A DNA stretch of 64,000 bases, taken from positions 124,001-188,000 of the forward strand of contig NZ_CANLEA010000005.1 in assembly GCF_947489565.1 (NCBI RefSeq), given 5' to 3'. A model generated the notes under the pieces. That model had not been told where the DNA came from and searched no databases. It was given only the letters and a program-made list of their open reading frames with translations. This DNA comes from an uncultured Kordia sp. (lineage in GTDB: Bacteria > Bacteroidota > Bacteroidia > Flavobacteriales > Flavobacteriaceae). Within the stretch, counting starts at the first letter, position 1. Each line of letters starts with the position of its first letter. Shown in pieces: positions 6,019-15,061 of this stretch. The position numbers and the translations under genes were made by a program.

Positions 6019-8937
6019 TTAATGTGATTTTTTATACCAAAACCATCCGCCAAGTACTAACAAACTAATTAATACCGCAATGAGATAGTTTGAGAAATTA
6101 CTTTTTTGTTCAAAAGTAATCGTAGTATTAGCTCCAATATGTGTCCACGCAGACCAATAAAATGGTAGGCGAGAAGCTGGACTGCTAATTTCATCGTTTT
6201 CAAAATATTCAATTTGTGCTTTTTGCAAAGCAATACTTTTGGAATGTCCTTCTTGTAAATAAGTGTAGTACAGTTTCATGATTGTTGCCGAAGATGCATC
6301 TGGAATGCTCCATAAGGTTGCCGTAACACTTGGTATTTTGGCAAAATTGAACGCGCGTGCAAGACTTTGCAAACCTTCTCCTTTTTGATATTTTCCAAAT
6401 CCGGTATTGCATGCGCTCAATGTAATCATATTGGAATTGAAGGTATGATTGTAAATTTCATCTAATCGTAAAAGATTACTGATAGAATCCTGTGTTTTGG
6501 TAAAAATTAAGGATGAAAAGTTAGGATTTTTGGTGTTTATCAACGAATGTGTTGCTAAGTGAATTCCAGAAACATTTTTAGCATGCTTGATAAAGTTTGT
6601 TTTTGTTGCGGCTGAATTTGTCCATGAGTTTCCATGCATGAGTTCTGCAAGTAGCAAAGCTTCATCGTCTGAATATGTCAGTTTTTTCAGGGCTTCTCCA
6701 CGTAAGTTTACATTGGCAGTCATGCTGTTAATGCTATCCTGCGTAAGTCCTTGCAAATAATTTAAGGTATAATCATCTAATTCTAAACCAAAGGAAGCAA
6801 ACGTTTCTTTTGAAGAAGTTGTTGCTGTTGGATTTTGCATCATTTTACAAAAATAATGATAGCCAATAGCGTACTTTTTGATCACAGTATTTTCTAAAGT
6901 TGTCCATGAATCACTTTTTTCTATTAGCAATGCTTGAAAAGGAATGGTATGTAAAATACCATCTGGAATGATCACTAATTCCTTGAAATCACCATTTTTA
7001 ATAGATTGTAATGGTTTTTCTAAAAGTGTTTTATATAAGGAATGTGCCGACTGTAAATATTGTTGTTCCGCAAGGTCTGGCGTATTGTTTATAAAGTCAA
7101 TATCGCTTAATGCTTCTCGATATTGAAAAATAGTCGTTTGAAAATTTTCGGGGAGTTCAATCTGATGTACCTGGAAATCTTGTTTTGTAATCGAGAAAAT
7201 ATACAAGGTTTTAGCGCCTAAAAAGTACTTAATTAATACGGTATGATCGGCAATATTTTTTTGTAAATCGGTTACTAAAATACCTTCGAGATCATTGCGA
7301 AGCTTGTCGAACTTTGGATATTTTTCAGCGATCGCTTTTTTGAGATTTTGAAAATCTTCTTTTGTGCTGATGAGTTTTTTCTGAGAAGCATTAAAATCGA
7401 TAGAGTCTTCTACTTTCCGATTGAGAATTGCTATGTTTTTTTGGTATTCCTGAAACAAGTTAAAAGTATCTTTAGGAATATTCGCAGCTCTCAACGCTTG
7501 TTGTTCATTGACCAATTCGCGTAATACAAATGCATTGGCATGTTGTGATATTTGAAAAGCTTCTCGTTGAAATTTTTGATCTTTCGTGCGTTCAAATAAC
7601 GCCAATTTCACTTTGATGAGTTCTTCATAAAACTCGTTGGTATAGGAACCTAAAATCAATTTAGATTTTGTCTCTGAAAAGTTTAAACGTATCGTTTCGC
7701 TAATATTTACGGCAAATTCATAATTTTCAGCGGCAACTTGCAACCATGTATCATTACCAGATTCTTGGTATTTAGAAAAATAACAATCTCCTTTATTTCG
7801 AAAGATATCCATCAGCCAAATTTCCAATGTCCACATGTCCTTTGAAGGATTTTGAAGCGGATCATGTTCTTGAAAATCAGGAATAAATGAATGCAATGCT
7901 TTTTGGTAACTGTTTAAAGCTTTACCAAATTGTTTGAGCTGTTTATAAGCATCGCCAATAGCAATATGCAATTGACCAATTCTTCGTTGGTTTCCAATAC
8001 TTTTTATGTGTCCTAGACAGCTTTGAAACTGAATAAGAGCTTTGTCTGGTTGTCCAAGTTGCAAATAAATTTGACCAAGCAATTCAATTGCGGAGTTGAA
8101 ATTGCGTTGACATGTATACGTATCTTTAGAAACATCTTTTTTGCAATCACTAGTCAAGCGAATTGTTTCTTTAGTTACTAGTAAAGCCTTTTCATATGCT
8201 TTTAATTCATATAAAATTTCAGCATCAATAAGTTCAAATGTTCCATCTTTATCATCAATAATCTGTTGTGCTTTTTTGAATGTTTTTTGTGCTTTTTCAA
8301 ATTCACTAGCATAAAAATAGGCATCTCCTAAAGCTTTTGTATTCTTCCAAATGGTGAGTGTGTCTTTATCAGTTTTTGCATAGGTAATTGCAATTTTTGA
8401 ATAGTGTTGTGCGTTGCCATAATCGCCCTGCTGTGTATAAATTAGACTAATATTTCCGAGTATTTTAGCTGCTTGTTTATAATCGTTTGCCTCTTTAAAA
8501 TACGCTTGACTCAGTTTGTAATGAGTTAAAGCATCAGAAATACTTCCTAATGCATTTGCTAAATATCCGAGTATGAATTGAATTTTTCCATGTACAAATA
8601 GTTCTGTTTTTGGAAGCTGTGAGATGTTTTTTTCAATCAGATCAATACTGGTTTCATAATCTTTAGCATAATAGCCATTATAAAAAATAGCATTATAAGC
8701 TTTGTACCATAAATTCCATTTTTTTGCTTTTTGGAATATAGTCGCTGCTTGTAATGCTACTTTATTGGCTTCTGTATATTTTTTTTCTTTAGCTAAAACT
8801 TTTACTTTTTGTAATAAGTCTTTCGCAAAAATGGTATCGTTTTGTACAGTTTGTGCGGTTGTTTTTGGTATTAAAAAAACAAAGACACACAGAATAATAA
8901 TATTTTTTATACTTCGTAACTTGTAATAATGGCTCAA
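6019..8937 (-). CDS. TPR-CHAT protease-like protein, exported and anchored by a C-terminal helix
   Basis: A 972-residue protein. Order: signal peptide (about 10-29, ending TTAQ), a long tetratricopeptide region (about 30-450, repeats such as AQHYSKIAITYAKTDKD and ALIQFQSCLGHIKSIGNQRR), a helical linker, and a CHAT (caspase-HetF-associated) domain at about 640-940. His797 (HLATHS) and Cys843 (LSACNTG) form the expected caspase-like dyad. A membrane helix (about 950-967) and KKSH tail follow. CHAT enzymes are cysteine peptidases often controlled by attached TPRs. The signal peptide and tail anchor predict a protease facing the periplasm. The start is TTG at 8937, overlapping the TGA of the cargo gene upstream (TTGA), and no ATG occurs before the TPR region. 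Substrate unknown; neighbouring gene products are the obvious candidates. Confidence 0.85.
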   Translation of the reverse strand: MSHYYKLRSIKNIIILCVFVFLIPKTTAQTVQNDTIFAKDLLQKVKVLAKEKKYTEANKVALQAATIFQKAKKWNLWYKAYNAIFYNGYYAKDYETSIDLIEKNISQLPKTELFVHGKIQFILGYLANALGSISDALTHYKLSQAYFKEANDYKQAAKILGNISLIYTQQGDYGNAQHYSKIAITYAKTDKDTLTIWKNTKALGDAYFYASEFEKAQKTFKKAQQIIDDKDGTFELIDAEILYELKAYEKALLVTKETIRLTSDCKKDVSKDTYTCQRNFNSAIELLGQIYLQLGQPDKALIQFQSCLGHIKSIGNQRRIGQLHIAIGDAYKQLKQFGKALNSYQKALHSFIPDFQEHDPLQNPSKDMWTLEIWLMDIFRNKGDCYFSKYQESGNDTWLQVAAENYEFAVNISETIRLNFSETKSKLILGSYTNEFYEELIKVKLALFERTKDQKFQREAFQISQHANAFVLRELVNEQQALRAANIPKDTFNLFQEYQKNIAILNRKVEDSIDFNASQKKLISTKEDFQNLKKAIAEKYPKFDKLRNDLEGILVTDLQKNIADHTVLIKYFLGAKTLYIFSITKQDFQVHQIELPENFQTTIFQYREALSDIDFINNTPDLAEQQYLQSAHSLYKTLLEKPLQSIKNGDFKELVIIPDGILHTIPFQALLIEKSDSWTTLENTVIKKYAIGYHYFCKMMQNPTATTSSKETFASFGLELDDYTLNYLQGLTQDSINSMTANVNLRGEALKKLTYSDDEALLLAELMHGNSWTNSAATKTNFIKHAKNVSGIHLATHSLINTKNPNFSSLIFTKTQDSISNLLRLDEIYNHTFNSNMITLSACNTGFGKYQKGEGLQSLARAFNFAKIPSVTATLWSIPDASSATIMKLYYTYLQEGHSKSIALQKAQIEYFENDEISSPASRLPFYWSAWTHIGANTTITFEQKSNFSNYLIAVLISLLVLGGWFWYKKSH

Positions 8938-10493
8938 TTTTTAATAACTTTTTTTGTATATATTCCCTTATAAGTTTTTAAAGTTATAAAATACAAACCG
9001 CTTGAAAGATTTTTTATGTCAATTGTTTTGGTAAAAATTGAAGAATCGTTTTTTTGAAGGTCAAATTCTTTGATTACTCTTCCTGAAAAATCAAGTAATT
9101 TTATCGTAAAATCTGAACTTTCTTGTGTACTGAAATTAATATTGAGATTTAAAGCATCTGTTGCAGGATTAGGAAATGCAGTAAACTGAAATTCTTGTTG
9201 GGTTTCTGTTTTTTCAAATTGTGTTGCAGCTTCTGCTTGATTTCGCTGATTAGGATCTATAGAACATACATCATAATCTGGACAATCTCCCATGATGCAA
9301 ATTTTTGAAACATTGGTGTAAAAAACAGGTTGTGTGTCAAATACAATACTCGCTTGATTTTTAATACAATCAACTAAATTCGATTTGGTGCATATCTTAA
9401 ATGAAAAATATGTGGAGGCATCATCGTAGGTGTACATATACGGAATTGTTTGATTGGTGCCAGGCAAATTGATGTTTAAAAAATTAAAATACAATATTCC
9501 ATTATCTTCTAGCCAAGTTGGCTGTACTTCATAATCAATGAGTCTGATATTATCTTTATCAAAAGCACTAGCAAGTTGATCTTTTACATAAACATCTTGT
9601 GCAAAGTATTCTCCATCATTAAAAAAACCGATGGTATAAATTAACTCTTGTTTATCAGATATTCCTTCCTTTATACAGCTCTTATTGACGATCTTAAAAT
9701 TTGGATCATGTGGATATCTGCGTGTTAAGAATTCATAGTTCAAATCTGTATTTTTTCCTCTATCCTTGCAATGAATATTATATTTTACTCTTAGGTCTAA
9801 TTCTTCTCCAATGGCAGTTTTGGTTACTGCAGGGATGTATACATATCGCATTTCGTTGTATTGTAGTCCTGTAAATTGCCAAGATATTTTATAGTTGTGT
9901 ATATTATTATTTAGTGTAGGAGTTCCAGATGAAATTGTATTTGGTGTCACCCAATTATTATACACTTCTATGTTTGGAAAATTAATGTCAATTTCGGCAT
10001 CGTTATAATAAAATTCAATACAACCATCTATAGGAGTTTGAGAAGTCGTATTTGTAAATGCTATGATATAATAATTCTCATATCCATATGCAGTTGCCCA
10101 ACTTGTCATTAAATGTATATCATTGGTCATTTGTATGGTTGGGTTTGTAAACGATGTTGGGTTTGGAGTTCCTGTAGCAGTAAAAGGCGGAACGTCTATG
10201 GTTTCTTTAGGTGGTAAATTGGGGTCATAAGCACGCGCAAAATATGTTTCTGTAGTATATCCAGTAGTACTTGGCTCAAATATGTGTCCAGGATTTTTTT
10301 GTGTACTAAATGTACCATCTCCAAATAAGGTAAAAGTGTATACATCTTCGATATTGTCAGTTCTCATTTCATACTTAACGTATCCGTTTCCATCAGTTAG
10401 AAAATCAATACCAGTATTATTTTGCGCCTGTACTGAAAAACAGCAATACGTCCATAGTAAGGATGTTATGATAAAATTTCTTATGTTTTTCAT
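8934..10493 (-). CDS. Secreted protein with type IX secretion C-terminal sorting domain
   Basis: A 519-residue protein with an N-terminal signal peptide (about 1-23, ending SVQAQ). A large middle part has paired Cys and a region like the surface-protein 'conserved repeat' domain (about 265-400: KQELIYTIGFFNDGEYFAQD, VYVKDQLASAF). The C-terminus (about 440-519) is a T9SS type A sorting domain: FPNPATDALNLNI, LLDFSGRVIKEF, NLSSGLYFITLKT, ending YTKKVIKN. It should cross the outer membrane by type IX secretion and be released or attached at the surface. It lies directly upstream of the CHAT gene with translational coupling, so the two proteins are probably made together. The N-terminal module is not one I recognise. 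Confidence 0.85.
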   Translation of the reverse strand: MKNIRNFIITSLLWTYCCFSVQAQNNTGIDFLTDGNGYVKYEMRTDNIEDVYTFTLFGDGTFSTQKNPGHIFEPSTTGYTTETYFARAYDPNLPPKETIDVPPFTATGTPNPTSFTNPTIQMTNDIHLMTSWATAYGYENYYIIAFTNTTSQTPIDGCIEFYYNDAEIDINFPNIEVYNNWVTPNTISSGTPTLNNNIHNYKISWQFTGLQYNEMRYVYIPAVTKTAIGEELDLRVKYNIHCKDRGKNTDLNYEFLTRRYPHDPNFKIVNKSCIKEGISDKQELIYTIGFFNDGEYFAQDVYVKDQLASAFDKDNIRLIDYEVQPTWLEDNGILYFNFLNINLPGTNQTIPYMYTYDDASTYFSFKICTKSNLVDCIKNQASIVFDTQPVFYTNVSKICIMGDCPDYDVCSIDPNQRNQAEAATQFEKTETQQEFQFTAFPNPATDALNLNINFSTQESSDFTIKLLDFSGRVIKEFDLQKNDSSIFTKTIDIKNLSSGLYFITLKTYKGIYTKKVIKN

Positions 10494-10555
10494 ATTTTAT
10501 TTTTTTGAGATTAAAAATTTACTATGTAGCTTTTAAATATACATAAAAGCAGTAA

Positions 10556-10591
10556 GAAAATATCACATAGCGATGAATCGCTATGTGATAT
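10556..10591 (-). terminator. Long perfect hairpin between the lipoprotein and cargo genes
   Basis: A 14-pair perfect stem (10560-10573 with 10578-10591) closes on a four-base loop. On the minus strand it follows the lipoprotein gene and is trailed by ATTTTCTT, a weak T run. It probably ends the lipoprotein transcript and separates it from the cargo-CHAT pair. Confidence 0.6.
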
Positions 10592-10610
10592 AAAGTGTTA
10601 GCAATTTAGT

Positions 10611-12461
10611 TTAGTTGTCTCTAAGAATGTGTGCATCTCCAGTAATGGTATTTGTACCGCCAAACTGATCGATATAAGTTCCTGAAAAACTAACATCAAT
10701 ATAGGCACCTACACCACCAATACTTGTGATGTTAAATACAATACTTCCTGTAATACCTGTAGAAGAAACTGGATCAATACCCGTTGAAGTTCCCAAACGT
10801 TTTATGGCCATTGAAGGTGTTCCTGTAGCAAATGGATTGCTATCAAAAGGATACGTACCTAAAGTTGTAGCATTCCCAATAAGCATTGTGCCACCTCCAA
10901 TAGGAGAAGTAGTTCCCATAGAAAGGTACATTCCTTGTTCAATATTTGCCCATGGACTTTGAATTTCATAGACCACTGGGTTTCCATTAATGCTATATCT
11001 AATATACTCTGGAGCTAATCCGCCACAAGCAGTTAAATTTGCGGTAGCGTTTGGATTGGCAATTACTGTGGTAGAAGCAATAACTTGTCCTGTACCTACA
11101 TCAGCACCTTCAACATTAATAGTTGCAGGAATACTACATGATACGGCACTATAACTATGTGTTCCAGCTGTGACTAAAGTAGTTCCAAAAAATTGACCGC
11201 CACCGCTAGAGTAGGTAACATATCCATTTGTTACAGGAAGTCCGTTACAATCCAATACAGTTCCCGATACGTTTATGGAAGAAACGGATACTAAGGAGAC
11301 TGGAATTGTAATACTCGTAGCGCCTGTGAAAGGACCAAAATTAGGATCGTTATAAAGAACAGTTCCACAATGATCCGTAATTGTTAAGGTCATTGTTTGA
11401 TTCGTTGGAATTTTTCCACTAACGTTTCCATTGTTATCCGTAATAGCATAACGTGAAAAACTGTTATAATTGATTGTTACTGTAAGACCAGAAACAGGAA
11501 CTAATGTTCCAGCATCAACTACGGTAGCATTAAAGTTGGCTACTGGGAATGGTGCATCACAATTCCAAAAAGAAAAATGATTTACAACTGCTTTATAGTA
11601 TGCTCCATCTTTATAGGCAACAGTTTCTTCAAACCACGTGCCTGTTTCTTTAATGAATGACCAAAATGGAACTTGACTTGGAGCCGATGCCATTTGGTTA
11701 GGATGGATAGGCATTAAAATTGTTGCAGGATTAGAAATTTGTAATTTTTGTCCCATACTTCCTCGAAGTTCAACATGTACCATTCCGTACGAACCTAAAG
11801 CAACTTCTTGATAATTTCTGTCAAGTCCATATAATTCTCCAGGCATTGTATTGGCAGTTTCTTCAGATAAAGGATCTAAATGATTTACGGTTACTGCTAC
11901 ATTTCCTGAATATGGGTTTCCGTTTTCGTCTACAAAACCTCCGTCAAAAGCTATAATAACTTCTCTTCCTAATTCTGTTCTCACTGAAACTTCACCTCCC
12001 GAAGAAGAAATAGTTTGTGCATTTTCTAAACTAAAGAGTTTTATAGTAAAGGTATTTTCATTATTATCTCCATAATTTGGCACCATAACTCTTGAACCGT
12101 CTGTGTACCCTGAAGCAGTTGCAGTTGCGTATGCAAAATTTTCATATACCACAGCACCAATAAAAGTAACAATTCCATTATCATCAGTTACTTGTTGTTG
12201 TCCGCCTAAAGTAACCGTAGCACCAGCAATTGGTTGGTCTCCACGACCTATTACACGACCAATAAAGTTTGTTCGCACACGTCTTCCTTGAAATTCTCTG
12301 AGCGCTTCCCTTATACGATCAGTGTTTACGTATTGTGCTTTTTGTACAACTTGTGTTGCGTTGGAGGATTCCGAAAGTGGTTCATTTTCTTTTTGACATG
12401 CTAGTAAGGCTATCGCTATGATACCAAACATTGCCAAATACTTAAAAAGGTTTTTTTTCAT
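10611..12461 (-). CDS. Surface lipoprotein with carboxypeptidase-like regulatory domains
   Basis: A 616-residue protein beginning MKKNLFKYLAMFG with a lipobox at IALLAC (Cys about residue 22). ATG 12461 is preferred to the longer frame from 12515 because it starts the signal peptide directly. At least three beta-sandwich modules of the carboxypeptidase regulatory type are visible: about 45-120 (GRGDQPIAGATVTLGG then VTDDNGIVTF), about 310-385 (AGTLVPVSGLTVTINYN, ITDNNGNVSG) and about 400-450 (VSGTVLDCNGLPVTNGYVTY). A middle domain has PGELYGLDRNYQEVALGSYG and HFSFWNCDAPFPVANFN. The protein looks like a surface scaffold rather than an enzyme. It is transcribed divergently from the sigma-factor gene and is probably part of the same locus. 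Confidence 0.8.
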   Translation of the reverse strand: MKKNLFKYLAMFGIIAIALLACQKENEPLSESSNATQVVQKAQYVNTDRIREALREFQGRRVRTNFIGRVIGRGDQPIAGATVTLGGQQQVTDDNGIVTFIGAVVYENFAYATATASGYTDGSRVMVPNYGDNNENTFTIKLFSLENAQTISSSGGEVSVRTELGREVIIAFDGGFVDENGNPYSGNVAVTVNHLDPLSEETANTMPGELYGLDRNYQEVALGSYGMVHVELRGSMGQKLQISNPATILMPIHPNQMASAPSQVPFWSFIKETGTWFEETVAYKDGAYYKAVVNHFSFWNCDAPFPVANFNATVVDAGTLVPVSGLTVTINYNSFSRYAITDNNGNVSGKIPTNQTMTLTITDHCGTVLYNDPNFGPFTGATSITIPVSLVSVSSINVSGTVLDCNGLPVTNGYVTYSSGGGQFFGTTLVTAGTHSYSAVSCSIPATINVEGADVGTGQVIASTTVIANPNATANLTACGGLAPEYIRYSINGNPVVYEIQSPWANIEQGMYLSMGTTSPIGGGTMLIGNATTLGTYPFDSNPFATGTPSMAIKRLGTSTGIDPVSSTGITGSIVFNITSIGGVGAYIDVSFSGTYIDQFGGTNTITGDAHILRDN

Positions 12462-12643
12462 GATTAAAAATTGATTAAAAATTGTTCCTACTCTATTGAA
12501 AGCTTTTCGGATCACGCTTTTTCTGTTAATTAGTGGTTAGGTTGATGTACTATTTGTGCTATTTTTTGAATGATGTTGTGATGATAATGAGGTGATCGTT
12601 GTTTAAAAATGTTTATAATTTGTAGTTTTATTTGTCATATAAC

Positions 12644-12685
12644 TTTCGCGAAAAAGAAACGTGACAATTTTTTTAGTCACATTTC
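12644..12685. promoter_or_regulatory. Inverted repeats in the divergent region between the lipoprotein and sigma-factor genes
   Basis: Two inverted repeats lie side by side. One is the ten-base palindrome TTTCGCGAAA (12644-12653). The other is GAAACGTGAC (12656-12665) paired with GTCACATTTC (12676-12685), nine of ten matching. They sit 59-100 bases before the sigma-factor ATG. They could be regulator sites controlling both directions. No standard TAnnTTTG box was found here. Confidence 0.45.
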
Positions 12686-12743
12686 GTTTAATTTTTATTT
12701 ATACTAGAGATGAAGACTTTTTTCTTTAGTTTTATAGGAAATT

Positions 12744-13349
12744 ATGAAACATCAACCTGCCAAAAATATTACAGACGAAAAGCGTACTTATGCACACCAA
12801 AACTTTGGGCTTAGTGAAGCAGATTTTGAAGAGATGCTTCAAAAAATGAAAGAAGGTGATGATGGTTTGTTTGAAAAGATATTTTTAGCGCAGTTTGAAG
12901 AGACGATTTCTTATTTAATGTACCGTTATAAAGTCAACCAATCCAGTGCGTATGACGCTACTATGGAAGCGTTGTTAAAGTTTAGAAAGCGATTGTTAGA
13001 AGGGAAAATAGCGTATTTCAATATGCGTTTTTTGTTTACGCAAATCGCTGGGCAGTTTTTGATTGCTTCATTGAAAGAGAATAATAAATCGGTAGAAATA
13101 ACAGTCAATGATGATGTTGGAGAGGAAGAAGAGGAGAAGATAGATGATGCAATTCTTGATTATTTGGACATTGCTTGGAAACAATTAGGAGAACAGTGCA
13201 GTAAATTATTAGAAAATTATTATTACAAAAAAATAGCGTTAAAAGAAATAGCAAAAAAACTCGGCAAATCGGATGTAGCATTAAGAAAGCAAAAACAGCG
13301 ATGTTTAGAAGCATTGCGATCCTTTTTCCTAAAACAGTATAAACCTTAA
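12744..13349 (+). CDS. RNA polymerase sigma-70 family factor (ECF-like)
   Basis: A 201-residue protein with a region-2-like N-terminal part (about 30-115: LFEKIFLAQFEETISYLMYR, AYDATMEALLKF, FNMRFLFTQIAGQFL) and a region-4 helix-turn-helix (about 145-195: YYYKKIALKEIAKKLGKSDV, ALRKQKQRCLEALRSFF). An acidic linker (GEEEEEK) lies between them. This is the layout of small alternative sigma factors that direct polymerase to a limited promoter set. The membrane TPR gene follows 38 bases later. The divergent minus-strand genes (lipoprotein, cargo, CHAT) are likely targets, but this is inferred from position only. Confidence 0.8.
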   Translation: MKHQPAKNITDEKRTYAHQNFGLSEADFEEMLQKMKEGDDGLFEKIFLAQFEETISYLMYRYKVNQSSAYDATMEALLKFRKRLLEGKIAYFNMRFLFTQIAGQFLIASLKENNKSVEITVNDDVGEEEEEKIDDAILDYLDIAWKQLGEQCSKLLENYYYKKIALKEIAKKLGKSDVALRKQKQRCLEALRSFFLKQYKP

Positions 13350-13387
13350 TGACTACCATTGCAGGCATGTAATGGGAAAAAAGTATA

Positions 13388-14077
13388 ATGGATCATAAAA
13401 AATATACAGAAGGAACAGAACTTTCGGGAGATGAACTTGAAGCAATTAGCGAGAAATTGATTCAAGCGAAGTTTGATCGAGAGAAACGAAAAGCCTGGGA
13501 GCATCGGCTTAGAGATGAATATGGAGTAACGCGTGAATCTACTCCTAAAAAGAAAAAATTTCCCTTTTCGAACTTAGCAATTGCCGCAATTTTAATGTGT
13601 ATTGCAGGGATTGTAACATACAGTGTTGTTTCATATTTGACGCCAAGCTATGATTCGGTTGTCAATGAATCTATTGAACAATTGATTACGATAGACAATC
13701 ACGCTGTTGTGACACGTGGAAACAAATTGGTTAATGAAGAAGTTTTAGCAGCTATCAATGCCTATGAAGATAAGAAATATGACGAAAGTATCGCGATATG
13801 GAAAAAATTGATTTCTTCCGAAAAAATACGAGGAACTTTCCATTATAATTTAGCATTGTGTTATTTACAAAAAACACCTCCCGAAACAAGTAGTGCCATT
13901 ACAAATTTAGAAGCAGCTCGTAAAACGAAAACCATTCAAGAAGAAGCAAATTGGGCATTGGCTTTAGCGTATTTACAAATAGATCAAAAAGATAAAGCAA
14001 AAAAAGTTTTACAAGAGATTATTCAAGCGAAAGCATATAAATATAAAAGAGCAGAAATAATACTAGCAAAGCTGTAA
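13388..14077 (+). CDS. Single-pass membrane protein with periplasmic TPR repeats, in anti-sigma position
   Basis: A 229-residue protein. Residues 1-57 are hydrophilic, helical and rich in Lys/Arg/Glu (KFDREKRKAWEHRLRDEYGV), followed by KKKK and one membrane helix (about 60-84). The rest (about 115-229) is tetratricopeptide-like (AINAYEDKKYDESIAIWKKL, HYNLALCYLQ, ANWALALAYLQIDQKDKAKK). The positive-inside rule puts the N-terminus in the cytoplasm and the TPRs in the periplasm. Following a sigma gene by 38 bases, it has the layout of a transmembrane anti-sigma regulator whose outside domain senses a partner. It lacks a recognisable zinc-type anti-sigma domain, so this role is inference. Confidence 0.75.
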   Translation: MDHKKYTEGTELSGDELEAISEKLIQAKFDREKRKAWEHRLRDEYGVTRESTPKKKKFPFSNLAIAAILMCIAGIVTYSVVSYLTPSYDSVVNESIEQLITIDNHAVVTRGNKLVNEEVLAAINAYEDKKYDESIAIWKKLISSEKIRGTFHYNLALCYLQKTPPETSSAITNLEAARKTKTIQEEANWALALAYLQIDQKDKAKKVLQEIIQAKAYKYKRAEIILAKL

Positions 14078-14150
14078 CATAAAGCAGAAACTTTACGATC
14101 ACTTTTTAAAAAACAAAACATTAAGTTTCATTTGTTAAGTTATAAAATGC

Positions 14151-14182
14151 AAAAAAGCATCAACTTTCGTCAATGCTTTTTT
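14151..14182. terminator. Two-way terminator between convergent genes
   Basis: AAAAAAGCAT (14151-14160) pairs with ATGCTTTTTT (14173-14182), giving an A-run and a T-run on either side of a GC-containing stem. It lies between the TPR membrane gene (+) and the DUF937 gene (-). Confidence 0.7.
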
Positions 14183-14205
14183 TAATGTATGTTTTGTAAG
14201 AACGC

Positions 14206-14874
14206 TTATTTTCCTCCAAAAAGACCACCTAGCAATCCGCCTAATCCGCCGCCGCTATTGTTATCGTTCTTGTCATTTCCTCCGCCGAAAAACATTCCAG
14301 CGATATCATCTAAAACACTTCCGTCATTATCACCATCTAAAATAGACTCAATAAAACTTTGTTGTTGAGGTGCTTGTGCTGCTGAGTTTCCACCACCAAG
14401 TAATCCGCCAAGTAAATCTCCAATTCCGCTAGAGCTTTGTACATTTTGTTGACGTTTTTGCTTTCCTAACATTCCCATTAATAATGGAGCTGCTACTTTT
14501 AAGATGTTTCCGATAGAAGAAGTATTTACTCCAGATTTTTTACTGATAGCATTTTCAACATTCTGTCTACTATTTCCTAATACATGTCCAAGAATTCCAT
14601 CTCCATCATCTTTTACTTCTTGATCCACTCCGCCGCCAAAAAGACCAGCTAAATTATCTAAAATACTACCATCGTGTTTTTTCTCTAAAGCACTATTTAA
14701 TCCTTCAGCTCCTTCAGGTGAATTTGCGTTTCTTTTCATTGCTCCCATAAGTACAGGTAGCGCCATACTTAATACAGAAGCAGTTTTGTTTTGATCTTCT
14801 CCAACTTCATTACTCACTCCACCAATGATTTGTTTTCCCAAATCACTATTTAATAAATCTAAAATTCCAGACAT
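14206..14874 (-). CDS. DUF937 domain protein
   Basis: A 222-residue protein starting MSGILDLLNSDLGKQIIGG, a typical DUF937 opening. Repeated short helices follow (TASVLSMALPVLMGAMKRNA, IGNILKVAAPLLMGMLGK) separated by Gly/Asp-rich loops (DGSILDNLAGLFGGGVD, DGDGILGHVLG, DGDNDGSVLDDIAGMFFGGG). The C-terminus is very Gly/Asn/Asp-rich and ends GGLLGGLFGGK. DUF937 is widespread in bacteria, with a fold related to YidB and no agreed function. No signal peptide is seen. The family is clear from the motif spacing; a role in this locus is not implied by its neighbours. Confidence 0.85.
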   Translation of the reverse strand: MSGILDLLNSDLGKQIIGGVSNEVGEDQNKTASVLSMALPVLMGAMKRNANSPEGAEGLNSALEKKHDGSILDNLAGLFGGGVDQEVKDDGDGILGHVLGNSRQNVENAISKKSGVNTSSIGNILKVAAPLLMGMLGKQKRQQNVQSSSGIGDLLGGLLGGGNSAAQAPQQQSFIESILDGDNDGSVLDDIAGMFFGGGNDKNDNNSGGGLGGLLGGLFGGK

Positions 14875-15008
14875 TTTAAAAACGATATTTATTGTTAATA
14901 TGAAAACAAGATAGTAATATTCTGTAAGACTTGTAGTATGTGTTCTTATTTTTTAGATGAAGTGTATGAAATGCAGAAATATCAGATGAAAGGATTTTTT
15001 TCTCGTCT

Positions 15009-15040
15009 AAAAACACGAAAAGCACTCCGAAGAGTGCTCT
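15009..15040 (-). terminator. Terminator of the serC-serA operon
   Basis: On the minus strand AGCACTC and GAGTGCT form a seven-pair stem with a TTCG loop, followed by TTTCGTGTTTTT. It starts 22 bases after the serA stop. Confidence 0.8.
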
Positions 15041-15061
15041 TTTATATTGTTAAAAGTTTTC

